Assembly (NCBI GenBank): GCA_964567665.1
Contig: CAZMNN010000008.1
Location: 1 to 64,000, forward strand
Origin: UBA1731 sp964567665
GTDB taxonomy: Bacteria > Verrucomicrobiota > Kiritimatiellia > RFP12 > UBA1067
Length of the DNA stretch: 64,000 bases
Direction of reading: 5' to 3'
Both the position numbers and the translations under genes were made by a program. Shown in pieces: positions 57,575 to 64,000 of the stretch. Position 1 is the first letter of the stretch. Each line of letters opens with the position of its first letter. The notes under the pieces are model-generated. The model was not told where the DNA came from, searched no databases, and saw only the letters and a list, made by a program, of their open reading frames with translations.

Positions 57575-59428
57575 TCAGAAGTCGGAGGCGTCGCAGACTA
57601 TGTTCTCCATGATGTATTCGCGCCTTTCCGGCGTATTGCCGCCCATGTAGAACTTGATCGTCTTGTCCGCTTCGGAGTCGTCCGTGCAGGTGACGGGCGT
57701 GAGCCGCATTCCCGGACCTATGAAGTCCTTGAACTCCTTTGCGTTGAGTTCGCCAAGCCCCTTGAACCTCGTTATCTCACAGTTCTTTCCGCAGACCTTG
57801 ATAGCCTTCTCGCGCTCCTCGTCCGAAAAGCAGTAGTACTGTTCGCCGCCCTTTGCCTTGGGATTCCGCACACGGAACAGAGGCGTCTCGAGGATGAACA
57901 CGCGTTTGTCGGTTATCAGCTGCCGGTAGAAGCGCATGAAGAACGTCGTGAGAAGCATACGGATGTGAAGTCCATCGACATCTGCATCCGTCGCGAAGAT
58001 GATCTTCCCGTACCTGAGATGCTCAAGCGAATCCTCTATGTCAAGCGTCTTGATCAGGTTGAAGAACTCTTCGTTCTTGTACAGCACATCCTTGTTCAGT
58101 CCGCAGGTGTTGAGGCACTTGCCCCTCAGGAAGAACACGGCCTGGTTCATGGCGTCACGGGCGTTGCCGAGCGTTCCGCCGGCGGACTTGCCTTCCGTGA
58201 GGAAGATCATCGTGTCTTCGCCGTACCCCTTCTTCCCGGCCTTGTCCTTGCGCTCGAGATGCAGATGGTTTTTGCAGTCCTTTAGCTGCGGCACCCTTAC
58301 GCTCACCGCCTGGCCGCGTTCACGCGCCTGCTTCTTTATCGTGTTGAGCTGGCTGCGGAGCTTTGAGGTGTCGTCCACCTTCTTGATCAGCTTCTCCGCT
58401 TCGGACGGAAACTTGTGGAAAAGCGTCTCCACTTCGCGCTTGATGTTCGCCACGAGATCCGCCCGGATCTCCGGTGAACCAAGCTTCGTCTTCGCCTGCC
58501 CCTCGAACGTCGGCTCCTGCATCCGTATCGAAATGGCGCCGATTATGCCCTCCCGGACGTCATCGCCGTCGAACTTCTTCTTGGAGTATTCGTTCAGAGC
58601 CTTCGTCAGCCCCTCCTTGAACGCCGTAAGGTGCGTACCGCCCTCCGTGGTGTGCTGTCCGTTGACGAACGAATAGTACTCCTCGGAGAACCTGTTCGTG
58701 TGGGTGAAGACGAATTCAAGCGTTTTCGACCGGAAATGGAACGGCGTATAGAGCTTCTCGAACTGTGCCTCATCCGCTATCAGGTCGTTCAACCCCTCGT
58801 CCGAGCATATGCGCTCCCCGTTCAGCGCAATCGTCAGCCCGGCGTTCAGGTACGCATACATCTTGAGCCTGCGCATCACATGCTCTTCGCGGAACCTGAA
58901 ATTCTTGAATATCGTCGCGTCCGGCAGGAAACTCACGAAAGTCCCGTTGCGTTCTCCGTCCCCCTTGAGCTTGCCGCGCCGCTTGGACTTGAGAACGCCC
59001 TTCGCGAACGTCGCCTCCGAAAATTCGCCGTCACGCACCGACCTTACATGGAACTCGTCGGAAAGCGCATTCACCGCCTTGGTGCCCACACCGTTCATGC
59101 CGACGGAGAACTGGAACGACTCCGTGTCGAACTTGCCGCCAGTGTTCAGCTCCGAGACGCAATCTACAACCTTGCCGAGCGGTATTCCGCGCCCGTAGTC
59201 GCGTATCGAACACCTTCCGGAGTTCCAGTCAAGCGATATCTCTATGCGCTTGCCGTTGCCCATGATGAACTCGTCTACGGAATTGTCGATGACCTCCTTC
59301 ATCAGGACGTAGATGCCGTCGTCGTAGTCAGATCCGTTTCCCGCCCGCCCGATGTACATTCCGATGCGCCGGCGGATGTGCTCCATCGCGTCGAGATGCT
59401 TGATGTTGTCGTCGTTGTAGTTCGCCAT
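57575..59428 (-). CDS. Type II topoisomerase B subunit (ParE/GyrB-type)
   Basis: A 617-aa ATPase subunit. The Bergerat fold is intact (MKEVIDNSVDEFIMGNGK, RDYGRGIPLG, GMNGVGTKAVNAL) and the TOPRIM region has LTEGKSAGG and DADVDGLHIRMLLTTFFMRF, ending with FKGLGELNAKEF. Length and the short C-terminus are those of ParE rather than E. coli-type GyrB, pointing to topoisomerase IV. The partner A subunit is not adjacent on either side. It starts behind AGGCAGGAA, 62 nt after the methyltransferase stop. Confidence 0.92.
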   Translation of the reverse strand: MANYNDDNIKHLDAMEHIRRRIGMYIGRAGNGSDYDDGIYVLMKEVIDNSVDEFIMGNGKRIEISLDWNSGRCSIRDYGRGIPLGKVVDCVSELNTGGKFDTESFQFSVGMNGVGTKAVNALSDEFHVRSVRDGEFSEATFAKGVLKSKRRGKLKGDGERNGTFVSFLPDATIFKNFRFREEHVMRRLKMYAYLNAGLTIALNGERICSDEGLNDLIADEAQFEKLYTPFHFRSKTLEFVFTHTNRFSEEYYSFVNGQHTTEGGTHLTAFKEGLTKALNEYSKKKFDGDDVREGIIGAISIRMQEPTFEGQAKTKLGSPEIRADLVANIKREVETLFHKFPSEAEKLIKKVDDTSKLRSQLNTIKKQARERGQAVSVRVPQLKDCKNHLHLERKDKAGKKGYGEDTMIFLTEGKSAGGTLGNARDAMNQAVFFLRGKCLNTCGLNKDVLYKNEEFFNLIKTLDIEDSLEHLRYGKIIFATDADVDGLHIRMLLTTFFMRFYRQLITDKRVFILETPLFRVRNPKAKGGEQYYCFSDEEREKAIKVCGKNCEITRFKGLGELNAKEFKDFIGPGMRLTPVTCTDDSEADKTIKFYMGGNTPERREYIMENIVCDASDF

Positions 59429-59490
59429 TTCCTGCCTTATCTGCTCCGTCTCATATGTAAATTCGCCAATCTTCGCGCTTGTACATTCCG

Positions 59491-60528
59491 CTACGCCGTT
59501 TCGCCGCCGTCAGGACGCTTGACAGCCCTGAGCACCGTGTAGCCGCGACGCTTCACGGACTGGACATCGCAAAAGCGCCTTTCGCAGGCCTCACGTATCA
59601 TGTCAGGGGTTTTCGCGACCATCCAGCACACGCCACCGGGGGCAAGCGCCACGTGCGCAATCTCCGCGAAGTGATCCGCTATGCGTCCGTCACCATAGTA
59701 CGGCGGATTCGCAAGCGCCACCGCAAATCCGCCGATGCCGGGATGATCCGGCGGAAGTCCCTCGTCAGACAGCACACATTCGGCATCAAATCCAAGCGCC
59801 GACGCATTCCGCTTCGCCGCCTCGATCGCCCGCGTATGGGAATCCACAAGCGTAAGCGGCACGGATGTCGCGCCATTGCGGCGCATGGCGTCGGCGACAA
59901 GCAGCCCAACAAGTCCGCAGCCACAGCCGATGTCGAGAATTCCGGACGTCCCTGCGGCGGGAGCCGTCTCCGCCAGCTCCCTCGATGCGACCTCAGCCAG
60001 GGCCAGCCCGCCCTCGTCGGCCCGTCGATGGCAGAAGCATCCCGGAAGCGACGTCAGCCTCAGTTTCGGTCCGCCTGGGACGGAAGCCTCAAACTCGGCC
60101 TCGAACGAGCGGATGCGCTTCAGTTCGCCCTTCTTCGTGCATACGCATTTTACGGGCGCACGGCGCGAAGCGCGTGACGCAACAACCTTCCCGAACAGCT
60201 TCCTCAGCGTTTCCGGCTCTACGCCCTCTGCGACAAGCGTCGCACCGTCCGCAAGATGACGGTGGATGTCCTGAAGCGTATCCAGCTCAAGTTCGGCGCT
60301 CACGAGCTTTGTCGTCGCGCAGTAGAATGCGTGGGTGTACGACGCATCCGCAGGAAGTCCGGCGGAACACAGCACCTGCACATTGGACTTGCCCCCGACA
60401 TCCTCGCGTATCTTTCGCGCCTGATATGCATCGTAGGCGTGAACCGTCACTCGGTCGCCATGGTGGGCGCGGGCGTATTCAAGCGGAAACCTTCCGCTCC
60501 GGCACCCCGAAAAAAGAACCTCAAACAT
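59491..60528 (-). CDS. RsmC/RlmG-like class I methyltransferase
   Basis: A 345-aa SAM-dependent enzyme. The C-terminal half has the SAM motif GILDIGCGCGLVGLLVADAM and the catalytic NPPYYGDGRI typical of N2-guanine rRNA methyltransferases (RsmC, RlmG). The N-terminal half is a degenerate MTase-like domain (FYCATTKLVSAELELDTLQD), as in that two-domain family. It starts 5 nt after the acyl-CoA ligase stop and is followed by the ParE gene. The target base is probably a rRNA guanine; which one is unknown. Confidence 0.82.
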   Translation of the reverse strand: MFEVLFSGCRSGRFPLEYARAHHGDRVTVHAYDAYQARKIREDVGGKSNVQVLCSAGLPADASYTHAFYCATTKLVSAELELDTLQDIHRHLADGATLVAEGVEPETLRKLFGKVVASRASRRAPVKCVCTKKGELKRIRSFEAEFEASVPGGPKLRLTSLPGCFCHRRADEGGLALAEVASRELAETAPAAGTSGILDIGCGCGLVGLLVADAMRRNGATSVPLTLVDSHTRAIEAAKRNASALGFDAECVLSDEGLPPDHPGIGGFAVALANPPYYGDGRIADHFAEIAHVALAPGGVCWMVAKTPDMIREACERRFCDVQSVKRRGYTVLRAVKRPDGGETA

Positions 60529-60533
60529 CCCTG

Positions 60534-62270
60534 TCAGGCGTCCGGCCAGAGTTCGTGCGCCATCTCGCGCAGCTTGTACTTCTGAATCTTCTGCGAAGCC
60601 GTCATCGGGAAGATGTCGAGGAAATGGACGTACTTCGGTATCTTGAACCAGGATATCTTGTCCTTGCAGAACACCTGCACGTCATGCTCGGAAAGCGTGA
60701 CGCCATCCGACGGGATTATGAACGCGGCGGGCTGTTCGCCGTACTTCTTCGACGGACATCCCACTACGGCGACATCTTTCACCCCCGGCATCGTGCCGAG
60801 GAAATCCTCCACCTCCTTCGGCGAGATGTTCTCGCCGCCGCGTATTATGAGGTCTTTAAGGCGTCCGGTGATGTAGTAGTAGCCGTCCTTGTCCATGCGG
60901 CCGATGTCGCCGGAATGCAGCCAGCCGTTCGCATCTATGCACTTCGCCGTCTGCTCCGGCATCTTGTAGTAGCCCTTCATGTTGTTGAACCCACGGCAGC
61001 ATATCTCGCCGTCGGTGTCGAGCGGCGCAAGATCCCCGGTTTCGGGATCGATGATCGCAACCTCGATGCCGGGCAGAGCCTGCCCGATCGTCTGGCACTT
61101 GCGCTCGATGGACTTCTCGAAATAGCGCGTCATGGTCATGACGGGGCCGCTCTCCGTCAGCCCGTACGGATTCGTGATCTCCTTCATGAACATCCTGTCC
61201 TGCGCCTGCTGCATCCTGTGCACCGGACACGCGGATCCGGACATTATGCCGGTGCGGAGCGAACGGAAGTCGAAGCGCGAGAAGAGCGGGTGGTCAAGCA
61301 TGGCGATGTACATCGTCGGCACGCCGTACGTCGCCGTGCAGCGTTCACGCTCGATGGACGTCATCACCTGCACCGGATCGAACTTCTCCAGGAACACCAT
61401 CGTCGCGCCGTGGTTCACGCAGCTCATCACGCCAAGCACACATCCGAAGCAGTGGAAGAGCGGCACGGGGATGCATACGCGGTCACGGCACGAGAGGTTT
61501 TGGCAAGCGCCAATCCAGAAGCCGTCGTTCGCGATGTTGCGGTGCGTCAGCTGCACACCCTTCGGGAATCCGGTGGTTCCGCTCGTATACTGCATGTTCA
61601 CGACGTCGTTCACGTTGCATTCCGCCTGACGCTTGAGGTAGTCCTCCATCGACGTCTCGCAGGCAAGGCTCTTCACCTCGTTCAGCGAATACATTCCGCG
61701 ATGCTTCTCGCCGCCGAGGAAGAATACACGGCGAAGATGCGGATATTTGGCGCATTTCAGCTCTCCACGCGGCTGTTCCTTCAACTCCGGGACAAGCTCG
61801 TTGATGACCTGCACATAGTCGCAGTCGCGGTAGCCGTTGATGATGAAGAGGTTTTCGGCGTCGGACTGCTTCAGGGCGAAGTCCATCTCGTGCTGCTTGT
61901 AGTTCGTGTTGAGCGGCAGAAGGATCGCCCCGATCTTCGCAGCGGCGAACATGAGCACCACCCAGTGCGGCACGTTCGTCGCCCAGAGCGCGATCTTCTC
62001 TCCGTGCCTCACGCCAAGAGCCATCAGACCTCTCGCCACAAGATCCACCTCTTCGCCGAACTCAAACCATGTGAGACGGAAATCGCGGTCTGCGTAGACG
62101 ACGGCGTCATTCTCGCCGCAACGCGCAATCGTCTGGTCAAGAAGCTGCCCAAGCGTATATTCACGCGTAATCGGCAGGTTGTGCCACGGCACACCTGTGG
62201 AGACGCTTTGCGTGAACGGCGCACGCGATGGCGCAGTTCCGAACGGATCGGTCAGCTTGAATTCAGACAT
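60534..62270 (-). CDS. Acyl-CoA synthetase (FadD/AMP-binding family)
   Basis: A 578-aa ATP-dependent acyl-CoA ligase. Motifs are MQYTSGTTGFPKGVQLTHRN (P-loop), ITNPYGLTESGPVMTM, WLHSGDIGRMDKDGYYYITG and RGGENISPKEVEDFL. It activates fatty or other carboxylic acids to CoA thioesters in the cytoplasm; the DxxG…RxKDLIIRGGEN region is typical of medium- and long-chain members. The ribosome site is AAAGGG, and TATAAT (62324-62329) lies 53 nt upstream of ATG 62270. First gene of a unit with the methyltransferase and ParE. Confidence 0.9.
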   Translation of the reverse strand: MSEFKLTDPFGTAPSRAPFTQSVSTGVPWHNLPITREYTLGQLLDQTIARCGENDAVVYADRDFRLTWFEFGEEVDLVARGLMALGVRHGEKIALWATNVPHWVVLMFAAAKIGAILLPLNTNYKQHEMDFALKQSDAENLFIINGYRDCDYVQVINELVPELKEQPRGELKCAKYPHLRRVFFLGGEKHRGMYSLNEVKSLACETSMEDYLKRQAECNVNDVVNMQYTSGTTGFPKGVQLTHRNIANDGFWIGACQNLSCRDRVCIPVPLFHCFGCVLGVMSCVNHGATMVFLEKFDPVQVMTSIERERCTATYGVPTMYIAMLDHPLFSRFDFRSLRTGIMSGSACPVHRMQQAQDRMFMKEITNPYGLTESGPVMTMTRYFEKSIERKCQTIGQALPGIEVAIIDPETGDLAPLDTDGEICCRGFNNMKGYYKMPEQTAKCIDANGWLHSGDIGRMDKDGYYYITGRLKDLIIRGGENISPKEVEDFLGTMPGVKDVAVVGCPSKKYGEQPAAFIIPSDGVTLSEHDVQVFCKDKISWFKIPKYVHFLDIFPMTASQKIQKYKLREMAHELWPDA

Positions 62271-62323
62271 TTCAGTACCCTTTCTTCCGGCAATTGATTG
62301 CGAATGGCGGCAAATGGGTGTGT

Positions 62324-62329
62324 ATTATA
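62324..62329 (-). promoter_or_regulatory. -10 box upstream of the acyl-CoA ligase
   Basis: TATAAT on the minus strand gives a leader of about 45-50 nt with a Shine-Dalgarno, a conventional start in contrast to the leaderless genes. Confidence 0.5.
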
Positions 62330-62364
62330 CTAAATCCGCCGCCGCACCGCAAAACCACCCCCGG

Positions 62365-64000
62365 CTACCGCAGTTGCGCCGACACGCCCAGCGCCACATC
62401 GTCGATCGTCATGGAATCCTCCGGCTGCCAGCCCCATGCCTTGCCTTTCCAGTCCACGGGAACCGTCCGGCGATGCCACAGCTCGATGTCATTCATCTCA
62501 CCCGGCTTCACCAGCTCCGTCACGTTGACCACTTCACGGTTCGCGAACGGCTCCAGTCCGCCGCCGCCCTTGTTGCGCCCCTGCCCGTTGATCACCACGG
62601 AGCTGACGGTGTTCTCCGGCGTGACGATGCGGAAGAAGACGTCGCGCCCTGCCCAGCTCTTCGGCACAAACACCTTGCGCCGCAGGTAGCGTCCGAAGTT
62701 CCGGCCTGGAATCTTGCCCGGACGGACGGTGTGGAAATCCTTCATCACGACCTCCCAGTCGCCGTTGAGGGAGAGCGTCTCCGCGAACTGCTGCTCCTCA
62801 TACATCCACACGACGTCGCAGATGCCGGCCGTGAAGACCTTGCCGCCCGTCATGCGGATCTCCAGCGTGTTTTCGCCGCCGTACTTCAGCAGACCGGAGA
62901 CGTCCGTCGCCTGGTCGCCGCAAAGTTCGCGATGCACCTTCGCCTGGTCGAAGCTCCTGAACCGCTTTCCGTTCATGTAGAGGTCAGCTTTGTCGTAGAG
63001 CGTCTTCACGCCATACGCCACGACGTGCGTCCGCCCTTTGGCCGAGGCCGGCACATGGAAGCGGGTGCGATAGATCGCCTCGCCGCTGTAGTCCTTCAGT
63101 TCCGGGAACTGAACCTTCCACGTGCGGTTGCGCGCCTGACGCCAAGTTTTGCCGCCGTCAACGGAGAACTCCCAGGAGTCGAACACACGAAGCCCCGAAT
63201 CCGCCATCGGCCTGAACTTCGGGAAGTCGAGCGACGGGCCGGCTTTCCAGTACTTGACCTTCTCGCCCCACCACGTGCGCAGTGCGAGCGTCGGCGGAAT
63301 GTCCTTAGCCGCCGCGAAGATGCGCGTCTTGAATGGGCCGATCTCACATTCCGGGATGCGGACGAATCCATCCGCATCATACGTCCAGCCGGACACGTCT
63401 TCGCCCGTGAACGCATCGTACACGCGCACAGGCTTCGCATCAGTCTTGAACGCAAATGACGTCCTTACGGAATGCGGAGTCTGATTCGTGAAGTCCAGCG
63501 CAGTGTTGAACGCAATCAGCCAATCCTCAAGCCCGTCCTTGCTCGTCGCCTTTCGCGTCCACACCTGGAACGCCGAAGCGTCCGTGACGCGCTTCATGCC
63601 AAGCTGCGCAAAAAGCTCGTCCGTCAGGACGTTGTACGCAGACGGTGTCCACTTTCCGCGAATGTCGGCCGCCTCACGCCAGAAGCCGCTTGCCAAGGTT
63701 ATGACCTTGCCCCTGCCGACACGGCGTACGCCGGCAGCGACAGACCCGTTGCTGTAGGTCGCCAGAACCTCCGTGTCAGACAGCGTCTTTTCGAGTGCGC
63801 GATTGTAGCGCCAGTTGGCTGCCGTGTGCCGCCCGTAGCCGTTGACGTTGAACGTCTTGCCGGACCACTTCGGGAACTCGCTGCTGCCGGCCGTGAACGT
63901 CAGCGTCTGCACCCCGCCCGGCAGGTCGCGTGTGCGGAATCCGGAGAGCCGTGCGAATGGATGCGCATCGCGCTTGAAGAGCGTGTGGCGGCCTGTCTCC
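62365..64000 (-). CDS. Large exported glycosidase, C-terminal part (GH2/beta-galactosidase-like jelly rolls), 5' truncated by window
   Basis: The frame is open to the right edge, so the true start lies outside; 544 residues are visible. They begin in a domain with LFKRDAHPFARLSGFRTRDL and VGRGKVITLASGF, like the glutamine-amidotransferase-type region of some large beta-galactosidases. Jelly-roll sugar-binding domains follow (AIYRTRFHVPASAKGRTHVV, YGVKTLYDKADLYMNGKRFR, LNGDWEVVMKDF). The GH2-type catalytic Glu motifs are not in the visible part. The family is therefore tentative; a role in the glycan-degradation set is likely. Confidence 0.65.
   Translation of the reverse strand, partial: ETGRHTLFKRDAHPFARLSGFRTRDLPGGVQTLTFTAGSSEFPKWSGKTFNVNGYGRHTAANWRYNRALEKTLSDTEVLATYSNGSVAAGVRRVGRGKVITLASGFWREAADIRGKWTPSAYNVLTDELFAQLGMKRVTDASAFQVWTRKATSKDGLEDWLIAFNTALDFTNQTPHSVRTSFAFKTDAKPVRVYDAFTGEDVSGWTYDADGFVRIPECEIGPFKTRIFAAAKDIPPTLALRTWWGEKVKYWKAGPSLDFPKFRPMADSGLRVFDSWEFSVDGGKTWRQARNRTWKVQFPELKDYSGEAIYRTRFHVPASAKGRTHVVAYGVKTLYDKADLYMNGKRFRSFDQAKVHRELCGDQATDVSGLLKYGGENTLEIRMTGGKVFTAGICDVVWMYEEQQFAETLSLNGDWEVVMKDFHTVRPGKIPGRNFGRYLRRKVFVPKSWAGRDVFFRIVTPENTVSSVVINGQGRNKGGGGLEPFANREVVNVTELVKPGEMNDIELWHRRTVPVDWKGKAWGWQPEDSMTIDDVALGVSAQLR

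Noticed and set aside
59865..62297. Open frame of 810 codons on the plus strand opposite the acyl-CoA ligase and methyltransferase
   Set aside because: Arg/His-rich composition with no domain, and antisense to two clear enzymes; a GC-rich shadow.
1..64000. CRISPR array, prophage, integrase or rRNA operon
   Set aside because: No regular short direct repeats with spacers, no phage structural or integrase genes and no rRNA sequence were seen on either strand.

Overview
The window looks like a scaffold from an uncultured anaerobic member of the Kiritimatiellota/Verrucomicrobiota (PVC group), probably from a gut or similar polysaccharide-rich, anoxic habitat. This is inferred from gene content: giant autotransporter-associated beta-strand-repeat (PATR-like) secreted proteins, SUMF1-fold proteins, an unusually dense set of exported glycoside hydrolases, and the [FeFe]-hydrogenase maturase HydF. 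No 16S or marker-gene comparison was possible. Almost everything lies on the minus strand; the only plus-strand gene I support is the alpha-galactosidase-like gene at 42.7-44.9 kb. There is one 10-N scaffold gap (1523-1532), inside a tandemly duplicated gene.

Layout. 0-2.3 kb: two tandem SUMF1-fold genes behind a tiny 79-aa exported protein that resembles a miniature of the giant beta-strand proteins. 2.3-2.85 kb: no supported gene, but a terminal-inverted-repeat-bounded stretch of about 306 bp. 2.85-9.8 kb: a tight operon containing a UDPGP-family uridylyltransferase, a small TPR-like membrane protein, a MurU-AmgK fusion (cell-wall sugar salvage), a large unknown protein and a DppB-type permease. 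9.8-13.3 kb: an ETF-quinone-oxidoreductase-like flavoprotein and guaB. 13.4-52.4 kb: a glycan-degradation island with GH29, a GH65-like enzyme, two DUF6067/GH123-like enzymes, a double SGNH esterase, GH95, GH116 fused to a beta-helix, a GH36/GH27-like enzyme, GH5 and a sialidase-like protein. Interleaved are three giant beta-strand-repeat proteins and a cluster of prepilin peptidase, zinc-ribbon protein and Ser/Thr kinase. 52.5-57.4 kb: housekeeping, with tRNA-Val, tRNA-Cys, a 31-aa basic protein, hydF, tRNA-Leu, rplQ, rpoA, rpsD, rpsK, rpsM and rpmJ. 57.5-62.3 kb: a ParE/GyrB-type topoisomerase subunit, an RsmC-like methyltransferase and an acyl-CoA ligase. 62.4-64 kb: the 3' part of another exported glycosidase, cut by the window edge.

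How it may fit together. The most interesting pattern is a repeated unit: a promoter with a 10-11 nt A-tract, then a beta-strand-repeat (or mini) protein ending in a short V-[IV]-x-[LIV]-R tail, then tightly linked exported enzymes. It occurs as beta-strand protein>SGNH>DUF6067, beta-strand protein>GH5 and mini-protein>SUMF1>SUMF1. A third giant protein carries the same promoter style and tail. There is no SusC/SusD, TonB receptor or classic type V barrel in the window, so these could be an alternative surface glycan-capture and degradation system; this is inference. A second theme is a strong -10 box (often TGnTATAAT) only 6-9 nt upstream of the start codon for several genes, implying leaderless mRNAs.
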